NCBI GenBank assembly: GCA_003254885.1
Contig: QANT01007035.1
Location: 1 to 45,690, forward strand
DNA from: Purshia tridentata
Lineage: Eukaryota > Streptophyta > Magnoliopsida > Rosales > Rosaceae
Direction of reading: 5' to 3'
Length of the DNA: 45,690 bases
The notes under the pieces are model-generated. The model was given only the letters and a program-made list of their open reading frames with translations, was not told where the DNA came from and did no database searches. The position numbers and the translations under genes are program-made. Every line of letters begins with the position of its first letter. Positions within the stretch are counted from its first letter, which is position 1. This document shows positions 23,397 to 33,233 of this stretch, piece by piece.

Positions 23397-24274
23397 AAAT
23401 TAGCAACAAATGAAGATATCCCCTTTAGGAAAAATTACGTATGAATTTGGATCACTAGGGCCATTTGAATGTGGCATGATCATAACTTTACCTTTAGAAT
23501 TCGAAGTAAGGCCAGAACAAGTGTCCCAATTGAACGGAGACATTATGGCTGAAGAAGAAGCATGGGTTGAAATAGATGACCAAGTAGTGAATCAAGGGGA
23601 GAATGATTGTGGACGATCTATAGGGCTCAAGGAACACGAAGACGACCTCAGCAACCAATTAAGGACACTCCTTGGTAGGCCAACTGATGCAATGGCCAAA
23701 CAAGTAAGAGCGTTGTCCATCCACGTACATATTGAAGGAATGCCGATGAATAGAGTATTCATGGACAATGGTGCTGCTGCTGCTAATATTCTGCCTTTGT
23801 CTACCCTTAAAAAGTTAAAGAAGACACAACACGACCTGCGTCCAACAAAGGTAAGAATAAGTTCTTTCGTGGGGGATGATGAGGAGATTTTAGGAGCAAT
23901 TTCGTTGGAAGTTGTGGTCGGGAAAAAGAGAAGAGATTTTACTTTCCTTGTGGTGAACTCATTCTCCCAATATAACGTACTCCTTGGTCGGGATTGGATA
24001 AATGGTAGTTAGTGCATCCCATCATCTTTGCACCAATTGCTAATATTTTGGAATGAGGACAACACAATCAATGTTGTTTCGGCCAATACACGGCCTTTCT
24101 CAGCCTCCACCAACTTTGTTTATGCGGAGTTATATGAAGAATGAGTCACCTTCCAAACCTTGGTATACGGAGCCAAGAACACAAATTTTTTGGAGATCAC
24201 GACCAATGACTTGGCTGAAGACCAGGAAAAAGAGGTCATGGCTGACGAGGAACGTCCGTTTCTGACTGACTTGT
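23397..24274 (+). pseudogene. Retrotransposon aspartic protease, broken
   Basis: The clearest frame starts near 23410. The retropepsin-like core reads FMDNGAAAANILPLSTL, with the active-site triplet at 23764-23772 as Asp-Asn-Gly instead of the usual Asp-Thr/Ser-Gly. A flap-like glycine region and the C-terminal LLGRDWI follow. Four consecutive GCT codons after the triplet may be a small expansion. TAG at 24010-24012 and TGA at 24142-24144 interrupt the frame, which otherwise reads on as CIPSSLHQ, a segment common after protease in these elements. The protease would cleave the Gag-Pol precursor. The frame changes again near 24275-24310, before RT. Confidence 0.8.
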
Positions 24275-25284
24275 TTGCAACAATATCCATATCCGATGAT
24301 AGACAAAGATCATGAATCCATTGAAGAGGCGCTAGAAAGGTGGTCAGTGCATTTGGCCGAGGAAACGGCCTGGAAAGATGAGGATGAGATCAATCTCATC
24401 GAGTGTTTCAGAGAGGGGCCTGAAGAGGACCTTTTAGAGGTCGAAGAGCTAGACCCAGCACCAGCCAAGCTTGATTACTCTAAGGCTGAAGTTCAAGACC
24501 CTTTGATTGAAGTAAATTTGGGAACGGCTGAGGAACATAGGCTGGTTTACATTAATGGCTTAATAGAACCGTCACTAAGGGCCGAGGTAGAGTTAATTTT
24601 AAGAGAGTTCAAAGATTGCTTCACATGGGATTACACTGAAATGCCTGGACTCGATCGCCAATTAGTGGAACATCGTCTTCCAATCAAAGAGGATTTCAAG
24701 CCATTCAAGCAACCGCCCCGACGGATGTCAAATGAAGTTGGGCTTAGGGTGAAAGAGGAAATTGAAAAGCTTTTTGAGGCCAAGTTCATACAGCCAGCAA
24801 TTTATGTAAAGTGGCTATCTAATGTTGTTCCTATAATTAAAAAGAACGGTAAAATAAGAGTTTGTGTTGATTTTCGTAATTTAAATCTTGCGACTCCTAA
24901 AGATGAATACCCTATGCCTGTGGCTGACCTTCTTGTCGATGGGGCAGCCAAACATGAAATCTTCTCATTTATGAATGGCTATTCTGGTTACAACCAAATT
25001 TATATAGCGGAGGAAGATATCCACAAAACAGCATTTAGGTGCCCGGGGGCAATTAGGGTATTTGAATGGGCCGTAATGCCTTTTGGCCTCAAGAATTCTG
25101 GTGCAACCTACCAACGGGCCATGAACGCTATTTTTCATGACATGATTGGCAAAAATTTGGAAGTGTACATTGATGACGTAGTTGTAAAGTCAGCCACTCA
25201 TTCAAGACATCTTGGGGATTTAAGAAAAGCCTTCGAAAGAATGGGGACGCATAACTTAAAAATGAATCCTCAAAAAATGTACTT
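24275..25284 (+). pseudogene. pol: Reverse transcriptase domain with altered catalytic residue
   Basis: About 335 codons are open in one frame. An acidic spacer leads to the RT fold: PRRMSNEV, KWLSNVVPIIKKNGKIRVC, VDFRNLN, SFMNGYSGYNQI, MPFGLKNSGATYQRAMN and YIDDVVVKS. The last box (Asp codons 25172-25177) is intact. In the first catalytic box the family has FMDG; here codon 24974-24976 is AAT, so Asp is replaced by Asn, which should abolish polymerisation. The sequence fits plant Ty3/gypsy RT of the Tat/Athila type. After MNPQK an extra base in the A-run at 25272-25277 shifts the frame, and the rest of RT continues in the next frame. Confidence 0.92.
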
Positions 25285-25945
25285 TTGGGGTGTCGGCCGG
25301 AAACTTTCTAGGCTTCTTGGTCCACCAAAGAGGAATTGCGGTGGACAAGAACAAGGCCAGGGCCATCATTGACGCACCTCCACCCAAAAATAAAAAGGAG
25401 TTGCAAAGTTTCCTTGGGCGGATAAACTTCCTAAGAAGATTTATTTCAAACTCGGCCGGAAAGACAGAACCTTTTTCCCCACTTCTTAGGCTTAAGGTGA
25501 GGAGAAATTTGTATGGAGAGAACCACAACAGAAGGCATTTGAAGCAATAAAGGATTATTTGACCCGGCCACCAGTGTTAATTCCGCCTAAAAGAGGTAGA
25601 CCACTGAAGTTGTATATATCGGCTTCAGAAAACTCTATTGGGAGTTTGTTGGCCCAAAACAACGATGAAAAGAAAGAACAAGCCATCTACTACTTGAGTA
25701 GAATGTTAACAGCGGTGGAAAGAAAGTACTCACCAATCGAAAAGTTATGCTTGGCCTTGTACTTCACAGCCACGAAATTAAGGCATTATATGTTGCCTTC
25801 TGTTGTCTATATCATTTCCAAGACAGATCTCATCAAATACATGTTATCTCGGCCTATCATTCGAGGCCGAATTGGGAAGTGGACAATTGCTTTGTCCAAG
25901 TTCTCATTTAGGTACATACCTTAGCAATCAGTCAAGGGCCAAGCT
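25285..25945 (+). pseudogene. pol: RT connection and first RNase H domain, broken
   Basis: From 25290 the frame reads SAGNFLGFLVHQRGI and INFLRRFI, the RT thumb/connection. It shifts once more near 25495-25502 and continues as PPKRGRPLKLYISASENSIG, then AIYYLSRMLTAVERKYSPIE, then KLRHYML. This is the Ty3/gypsy RNase H, which degrades the RNA strand of the hybrid. Its usual first Asp (LYLDAS type) reads as Ile-Ser in LYISAS, a replacement often seen in Tat elements, whose first RNase H is degenerate. A TAG at 25922-25924 ends the open stretch, but the same frame continues as SVKGQALADFLAAHP. Confidence 0.85.
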
Positions 25946-26463
25946 TTGGCTGATTTTCTAGCCGCTCACCCTAGCGTAGAAATAGAAGACATGGAGTCAT
26001 TCGAGATAGCATCACACTTCCTTGTTCCACAGAGGTTATACTTTGATGGATCAAGTACAGCGACCGCATCGGGGGCTAGAATTGTGATTTTTTCCCCTGG
26101 GAATTTCAGAGCACAATACGCCTTTAGTTGGATTTCACATGTTCAAATAATCAAGCCGAATATGAAGCCTTAATTATTGGCTTGGAAATCTTGAGAGAGC
26201 TGGGGGCAACCAACGTAACAATCATGGGAGACTCTTTGTTAGTCATTAAACAATTAACCAGAAAATACAATTGTTATAGTTTGATATTATTGGAGTATCG
26301 TGAGATGGCCACACAATTTATAGATGCCTTTGATAAAGTTAGCATAGAGTATGTACCTCGCAGCCTAAATTGGGAAGCCAATGAAATGGCCCAACTTGCA
26401 TCCGGCGTACACCTGTCTGAGGGGTTGGCCGAAAAGTTCTTTAAGGTAAAGAGAAGGTCTTGA
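25946..26463 (+). pseudogene. pol: Second (archaeal/plant-type) RNase H domain, broken
   Basis: After LADFLAAHP, the conserved lead-in, the domain reads RLYFDGSSTATASGA (first Asp), NNQAEYEALIIGLEI (Glu), IMGDSLLVIKQL (Asp) and NWEANEMAQLASG. The presence of this extra RNase H places the element in the Tat group. A one-base frame change at about 26120-26130 splits the first acidic box from the rest, and TGA at 26461-26463 follows, with readable protein continuing in frame. The acidic triad seen is complete, although the last box has Glu where many relatives have Asp. Confidence 0.87.
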
Positions 26464-27920
26464 CCTTCTATTGAGGAAAGAGGATTATTGATCGAAGCAA
26501 CTGCATTGGATGTTGCGCCAGAGGATTGGTGGCATCCTTTTATTCAGTATCTAAGACGTCCAAGTGATAAGTATAGCAGAAGACTAAGACTTCAAGCGAG
26601 AAATTACATACTTATGAAGGATGGTCTGTATAGAAAGGGATTTGACGATTTGCTTCTGAGATGCTTAGGAAAGAAAGAGGCTATGCAAGTGATGACCGAA
26701 GTCCATGAAGGGGCATGTGGTGCTCACCAACCTAGAATCAAGATGAGGTGCTTAATTAGGAGAAATGGCTACTATTGGCCAACCATTCTCAAGGATTGCA
26801 AGTGATGACCGAAGTCCATGAAGGGGCATGTGGTGCTTACCAACCTAGAATCAAGATGAGGTGCTTAATTAGGAGACATGGCTACTATTGGCCAACCATT
26901 CTCAAGGATTGCATCACATATGCAAAAGGATGCCAACCTTGTCAAAGACATGGCCCTGTTCAACATGTCCCCGCTTCGACTTTAAATCCCATAATTAAAC
27001 CTTGGCCATTCAGAGGTTGGGCTATGGACGTAATTGGTGAGATTCATCCACCTTCAAGCAAAGGCCATGCTTACATCTTGGTGGCCACTGACTACTTTAC
27101 TAAGTGGGTTGAGGTCGTACCTCTAAAGAAAGTATCTCAAATAGAGGTCATCCAATTTGTGAAGGAAAACATTATTCATCGATTTGGCCTACCTGAGTCT
27201 ATTACTACTGATCGTGGAAAATACTTTATTGGGGCGAATGTCAAAGCATTCATGGAAGAGAATGGGATTAAGTTGCATCACTCCACCCCATACTATGCTC
27301 AAGCGAATGGCCAAGCAAAGGCTAGCAATAAAGTTATCAAAAGTATTATTCAAAAGACTATAATGGATAAGCCAAGAAGGTGGCATGAATTATTATCTGA
27401 GACCTTGTGGGCGTACCAGACATCTAGAAGGTCGGGGACGGGGACAACACCATTCGCACTAACTTATGGGCATGACGCGGTTTTACCCATGGAGATGGCG
27501 GTCAAGTCCTTAAGGGTCACCCTCCAAGAAAATCTAACACCAGGAGAGTACACCCAAGCCATGGTCCAAGAGCTTGAGGATTTAGATGAGTTGAGGTTGA
27601 AAGCCTTGGACAATTTGAAAATTCAAAAGCAAGCCGTAGCAAGGGCGTATGATAAGAGAACTAGGTCCAAAATTTTTGGAGAAGGTGACTTAGTCTGGAA
27701 AACCATCTTGCCTCTTGGTACACATGACCGACGATTTGGGAAATGGTCACCCACTTGGAAAGGGCCATTCACCGTGGTTAAGGTCCTAGGTAAAGGGGCA
27801 TATCAATTAATGGATTTTGATGGCCAACTTCATGATGCTCCAATTAATGGCCGATATTTGAAACGATACTATCCAACGGCTTGGGAATTGATGCAAAAAG
27901 AAAATTCACAATCACAATGA
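26464..27920 (+). pseudogene. pol: Integrase, broken, catalytic Glu replaced by Lys
   Basis: An N-terminal segment (26488-26800) leads into the His/Cys zinc-binding region, where a 113-bp tandem duplication shifts the frame. From about 26797 the other frame is open to 27920 (381 codons). It shows CQPCQRHG of the zinc finger, then the core: Asp in VATDYFTKWVEV (27090-27092) and Asp in ITTDRGKYF (27210-27212). The third position, 36 codons on, is AAG at 27318-27320, so the D,D-35-E Glu is Lys. The C-terminal part (KWSPTWKGPFTVVKVL, GRYLKRYY) is the usual Ty3/gypsy tail. I see no chromodomain. Integrase would join element DNA to the host chromosome; this copy should be inactive. Confidence 0.9.
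26684..26909 (+). repeat. 113-bp tandem duplication in the integrase zinc-binding region
   Basis: 26684-26796 and 26797-26909 differ at two sites (GCTCACC / GCTTACC and AGAAATGG / AGACATGG). TGCA is shared at both breakpoints. The length is not a multiple of three, so it breaks the frame. Confidence 0.95.
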
Positions 27921-28107
27921 TAAATGTAAAGTCACTGAGGAGACGGTCAAAGCTGCAAAAGCAAGGCCATAAATGGCCAAGAAACATACGTCAGCCACAA
28001 AAGGCCAATGTCAAGGAGTTGATCATTATCACAAAAAAAGTTTCAAAATAAATAACTATGATCATGGGCTAACAAAAGCCAAGGTTTCAAAAAAAAAAAA
28101 AAAAGGC
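27921..28107. other. Spacer between integrase and the antisense gene
   Basis: 187 bp between the integrase stop and the antisense stop codon, with an A-run near 28090-28104. I see no separate gene. Confidence 0.6.
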
Positions 28108-28755
28108 CTAAAGGTAGCGGGAAATGGTGGCCTTGAAAGTGTCCCAATGATTCTCGGCATTACTCATGGTCGCTACAAGGCCAGCTTGTTTCTTAGCAAA
28201 GTCGTCTTGAGCATGGATCAACTCCTGAAGTCGGGCCTCAATAGGTTTTGCCCCCTGAATCCGTGCAGAAAACCTAGAGGCTAGCTCGGCCTGTTGAACT
28301 TCAATCTTTCTCTTCTGCTTTTCAAGACCTTGGTAAAGCTCCATCTCTTGCTCACTTGCCATGGCTTCGGCCGCAAGAGCACTCTTAGTAGACAGAATTT
28401 CTAGGCCTAAGTGAAGTCCAGCCTGGTGCTCGGCTTTAGCTTGTCGATAACTAGCCACGGCTGACTCAAGTAGCTGAAATGAGAACTCTAGTATAGCCCC
28501 AATACTAGCAGCCACGGGGTTGGCCACAGATAGCCTACCCATGGCGCCTCGAAGCTTGGCCCTGAATACATCATCAGACATGGCTTCGAGGCCCTGAGCG
28601 AATAAAGCCGCAAAATCATCCTTCACTTGGCCATTAGAGGGCCCAAGGATGGAAGAAGACTCGGAGGATGAAGTAGTAGAGGCAGTAGCAGCTGGAATCA
28701 GGCCATGAAAGCGCTTCAAAGAACTCGTAGCTCCTATGTCCATCATAGGAGAACC
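28108..28755 (-). pseudogene. Exon 9 of the antisense gene: coiled-coil C-terminus
   Basis: It follows the acceptor CTTTCAG|GG and is open for 215 codons to a stop at 28108. A Ser/Thr-rich start leads to a long helical stretch rich in Ala, Glu, Gln and Leu, for example EMELYQGLEKQKRKIEVQQ, with heptad-like spacing that suggests oligomerisation. The frame is intact. Open sequence extends upstream into the intron, so frame alone would miss the splice site. I recognise no catalytic motif. Confidence 0.65.
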
Positions 28756-30385
28756 CTGAAAGTTCAAAGTAAAGTAAAAGGCTAGTAGGTGGCAATAATA
28801 AATAAAAAAAAAAAGCAAGGCCAAAGAAACATACCTTAAATGGCTAAGGAGCCGTGGTCATAATACCCTCAGATCCAGAGTATGGTGTTTCTGCGACTAC
28901 TGGCATGGGAACCTGTGAACTAGGATCAACAATGGAAGTGGAAACAAGTGTCTCAGCCGCAGATCCCTGCAAGAAAACTCAAGTGAATCAAAGATATGGA
29001 AAAGGGGCCGAGGTTAGGTGCGATAAGTGGCTAACAAACTGTTTGTGTAAAATCAGAGGGTTACCTCTGCTGCTTGCGGATGAGAGGCAACGGTGGCCAT
29101 ATCTGCAGATGTCAGTGTAACAGTCTCAACAGCATGGTCCGAGTGGGTGCTACTGGGGGATGTGACATTGGCCTCGGATGGTGCTTGGCCAAGAAAATCG
29201 ACTGGAAGCACAAGGGGTGTAGACAAAATCTCAATACCAGCCACTATCTACAATGAACGAGTTAGATAGCACATATAGGGTAGAAGTAAGCAGGGAAAAG
29301 ACAAGTGTTATTACCTCACCACCCGCCGCAGTACCAAGAGATGGAGACCCGTTCCCACTAGGAGGCACGGAATGCACATTAGTGGATGTGTCTTTAGGGC
29401 CAACGCTCATGGCCTCAGAAGAAGAAAGGGCCGAGGAGTCGGTCATCTACTAATACAAGTAAGATGAGGTTAATAGAACTTCTCAAAAAGTTATAAGCAA
29501 CGTGACTTGCATGATAATAAGTGCATACCTGAGGCTCGGGATCGTGTCTAGGCCGTTTTTTTGAGAGGAACGCCTTCTGAGGAACCTTCAGTCTCAAGTG
29601 TGGGTGAGGAGGCTTCAAACCTTGACCTTCGCTCTACAAAAAAAAAAAAAAGTGTTAGCCATTTGTTGGACACAAAAGCCAAAAAATCGCATGTATATGG
29701 AGCAAGGCTTACTTGGATAAAGAGGAGGAGCCCTCCGCTTGGCCACAGTTTTCATGAATTGTCTCCCTTTGGTAACCATAGAGGAAGCACGTAAATCCTT
29801 GTCTGAGGAATTAGATGAGGAATCTAGAAAGCAAGGAAAATAAAAGATGTTAATTGGCCACATATGGTTATAAAAATATATATATATAAAAATAAAAAAA
29901 GGGGCCATGGTTGGCCACGACCCATTCAGGGGCTAAGAAAAGGCTAGTGTTTGGCTAAAAAAGCCAAAAGGTATATATATATTTATATTTGTATGGAGGG
30001 CTTACCTGGATTTAGAGGAAGAATCTTATGCCTAGCCACAACCTCGGCCATCTTTGTCATTTTCCTTTTTGCTTTCACCGGGGGGGCATCTTCGGTTGAG
30101 GTGCTCGAAGCAAGGGCTATGAAAATAATTGCCAACAATTTATTTCTATCTATTTCTGGTAGGATAAATTAAGAATAAGGAATTGGGGCTAACCTTGAGG
30201 CCGAATTTTCTTGCTCGTTTGACCATGAAGAAGGTTGGCCGCAATAAGGTCTTCTTGTTTCGATGCATGAACCTCTTCAAGCTCTTGAGTATCGCTCTCT
30301 ATGTCTACAAGGAGAAGTGCAAAATTTAAGTATAGACACAAAAGGTCAAATATTAAAAGAATCAAGTGAAGAGAGGATAAAATAC

Positions 30386-32059
30386 CAGGCGGATGGCCCA
30401 CTACCACCTTTTTGGCCAACTTGAGCTTGGCTACTTTTACATAGTTGGCCGACATCGGACAACTATCAAATAAAAGTTTAGCTCGCTCAACGTCCGGTGC
30501 AGAGAACCAAACGTGAATGAACGTCTCCCACCATGTTACAAAATGGGAGGTCGTCGAGAAGCTTGTGGCCAATGAGGGAACTTTGAACCCATGTAGTAGT
30601 TTTTCGTTAAGCGCATCAAGGGCCTCACATCTTTCCACTTCTACAAATTCACTCCTACTTGAGTCACATTTGTTGCGAGAATGCATGTAAGGAGCAGGAA
30701 TGGTTTGGGTAAAACCAAACTGACGGCTAACAGCCGGTGTCCAGTACAACTCGCAGCCACATGAATACACAGCCTTGGGGCTAGCAATAAATCCATAAGC
30801 CAAATCCCGAGTGACAAGGATACTAGCCCACAAGCTATTATGCTCATCCCATGAATCTTTTGGAGCGGCCAAACTAGGTGGATCCAATGACTCCAAAAAG
30901 TGAGGGCACCGATGGTGGAGGCAAATAGCAAACTCCTCCGAGGAACGACCCTCAAGGTTGTAAAGAATGGAGAAGTATTCTTCAACCTTTAGACCGCGAA
31001 TGGGGTGAGTAAGAATTCCTTCACCCAACACCTTGTGATGAGAATGGGCAACATCAAAAGGACCCGTTTGAGGGAAGTAAACTTGGAGCCACACAATTGG
31101 AAAAGCCATATTGGCCTCGAAGTATGATGATCCATAGGATCGGTGTTGGCCATCTTCCAAAGGCCACGATAAAGGTGGGAAAGCACAATGGGGCCAAGAG
31201 CTACAGGAATACCGGTAGCCAAAAATTCAACCAAAGGCTGAGACTCCTTTGTCATCATACCACTACCCGTACAAAAGACGTACTTACACAACCAAAATTG
31301 CAAAAATGCAATGTGTTCCTTGTTCAAGATGGTCTCGGAAGCCTTGGCATTAGCCTTCACAAAGGTGGCATAGTTCCTAGCTTTCTTGTTGGAGTAGTCA
31401 AGTTTCTCTTTATTTGTAGGAAGCGTCGCCGCACTAATGTTTGCACCAAAAGGCCGAAAACCCGCAATGGCGACCAAATCCAAAAGTGTGGGTGTCATCA
31501 TCCCAAACCGTAGCCTCAAGGTGTTGGTAGAAGTAGACCAAAAGCATAAGGCGGTCGAAATTAGAGCACAATCACACTCAAAGCGGCCATGATAACAAAG
31601 CTTTAGCGCATCATTGATCCCGCTTTGTATCCATATTGGTTTGCAAGTCTTCTCTAGTTGTTTAAACCAACGATTCCAATCCATGTTTGGAGTCCCATTT
31701 GTCAGCTTTGGCTTTGTGGACAACGGCCAACATCTACGCGGCCTAGTTGCCTCCCATCCTCCCCAATCAAGTGACTCATGGCAAAATATAGGAAGGTCAT
31801 CCTCCGGAGAAGGCATAACCTTGGCAACAATTTCGAGAACGGGGCCATGAAAATGAGGACCAAGGGTGAAAGTCATGACCTCGGGATAGGAATTAGGATC
31901 AATGGGGTCATAAGGCTTAGTCGAGTAGGCACCAATATCTTCCTTGAGAGCCGCATGAAGCTTCTTATGATATGCCTTGACAACCTCTCTATCCATATTG
32001 TGAGAAGCAAACCCAACAAAATAAGAAGCTTGAAGTTGCTTGAGTAAAACAACAAACAT
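30386..32059 (-). pseudogene. Exon 1 of the antisense gene: plant mobile domain
   Basis: The ATG is at 32059; a second in-frame ATG at 31996 (MDREVV) is an equally good start. The domain shows LRFGMMTPTLLDLVAIAGFRPFG, quoted here as its core MMTPTLLDLVAIAGFRP, the usual hallmark after a short FWSTSTNT stretch. It continues with FLQFWLCKYVF and LGPIVLSHLYRGLW. At 31090-31094 a CACAC run holds two extra bases, and the domain continues in another frame with WLQVYFPQ, FAICLHHRCPHF and VSRQFGFTQTIPAPYM. The exon ends at the donor CCTG|GTATTT. Such domains occur in host proteins of the MAIN type and, widely, inside plant transposable elements. The first intron (81 nt) is in frame and has no stop. 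Confidence 0.75.
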
Positions 32060-32208
32060 GTGATAGGTGCACCTTCAAGCAATTAGAACAAGCCAATCAT
32101 GGCATCCTATACCCAACATTTGAGACTCTTGATGTCACTCAAGCAAAACGACAAACACATGGTGTGCACGACTTCAAGAAATTAGAGCAAGCCAATTGTA
32201 ATATCCTA
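32027..32208. repeat. Diverged tandem repeat of about 100 bp at the 5' end of the antisense gene
   Basis: The CTTGAGTAAAACAACAAACATG region and its downstream TTCAAGCAATTAGAACAAGCC recur, diverged, about 100 bp further on as CTCAAGCAAAACGACAAACAC and TTCAAGAAATTAGAGCAAGCC. The repeat spans the presumed start codon and the upstream leader of the antisense gene. Confidence 0.65.
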
Positions 32209-33220
32209 CAAAATCCAAATTCACAAGGAGTTCATCAATTTCAATCACAGATTCATGTCAAGGACCAACTTTATGTAAGCATTTACTATTCAAAAAAAAA
32301 ATTGAAGAATTTTGGCAACAAAATAAGAGAAAATGGCCAAAAGTTGGTTGAGGTGATGTACCTTGTAAATTATTGGAGAGAAGATATTCCTAAGAGATAT
32401 TACAACAAAAAAAAAAGAAAAAAGAAAAAAAAGAACAGTGCGTGACTGGAGTGGCAAGGAAATAGAAGAAAGAAAATGAGTAAGTGGCTTTCTTTTGTGT
32501 TCGCATAGGGCAAAGAAGACAAGTGAAAGTAGAGGCAGCTGGGTTGGGTATGAGGTCAAGGTTGCTGAAGGTGTCAAGTTCTCTCTTTCTTTTATATAAA
32601 TGTGTTTTCAATACATGGCCATGTACTGGCTATAACAAGTCAAACAGCAGCAGGAGTCTTTTATCAAAGATCAGTCAATGACAAAAGTGGCTCACATATT
32701 GGGTGGCCTTTATTTCTACCAAAAAAACAAATAAATAAATAAAATTTGATGGCTTACATATATATGTATGTTTTTGGATAGTATGGTGGTAGGCCCGTGA
32801 CCTTTTGAAGTGTGTGTTACTTAAAAGAATGGCCAGTAAAAGTAGTGGCCNAAAAAAAAAAAAAAAAAAAAAAAGATGTGTAAAGTGCACAGAGGGATGC
32901 CATTGGTTCTTTGTTCGATCAAGACTTCAAGTAGCTACTACAGTAAATGCTTACACATGCTACAGTACTATGACGTTATATATATTAACTAATATTCCCA
33001 ATAATTGGTGGCTAGCTTTGTTCTTCTAAGTTCTTGGTCAAGATATAAAAATATATATATTATTTTAAATAAATAAAAAAAGATTTTTTGTTTATGGCTA
33101 TATTTTCTGGCCAATATTGGCCACAAATTTTGTTAGCCAATTAAATGGCAGTGGTCACATTTCAAGTACACGAGCAAGAAAAATCAAAGTTTCATAGCCT
33201 TAAGTCACATGGACTATAAA
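32209..33220. other. Non-coding 3' region of the element, upstream of the antisense gene
   Basis: AT-rich, with A-runs near 32405-32433 and after the N at 32851. No protein-coding frame is convincing. It would hold the antisense promoter if that gene is transcribed, but I cannot point to a TATA box with confidence. Confidence 0.5.
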
Positions 33221-33233
33221 ACTTGGGGGGCAA
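33221..33233 (+). promoter_or_regulatory. Polypurine tract
   Basis: ACTTGGGGGGCAA lies directly before the 3' LTR start TGTTTG, the expected site of plus-strand priming. Confidence 0.85.

Larger units (their letters stand above)
28108..32059 (-). pseudogene. Antisense nine-exon gene for a plant mobile domain protein, with coiled-coil C-terminus
   Basis: Minus-strand exons inferred from reading frame and GT-AG signals: 32059-30386, 30304-30194, 30116-30006, 29823-29713, 29633-29529, 29446-29315, 29247-29065, 28966-28835, 28755-28108. Donors such as CAG|GTAAGC, CAG|GTATGC, GAG|GTAACC and AAG|GTATGT, and pyrimidine-rich acceptors ending TAG or CAG, are all visible. Exon 1 encodes a plant mobile domain (the transposon-linked, aminotransferase-like family); exons 2-8 encode Ser/Pro/Lys-rich linkers; exon 9 a helical, coiled-coil-like region. 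The spliced product would be about 1,070 residues. Defects: a 2-nt frame offset at 31090-31094, one extra base in the T-run 29556-29562, and a TAG at 28844-28846. Function is unknown. It lies opposite to the element's own transcript. Confidence 0.72.

Noticed and set aside
28854..29120. Plus-strand frames within 28854-30172
   Set aside because: They cross the inferred antisense exon-intron borders and show no domain; the minus-strand exon reading explains the region better.
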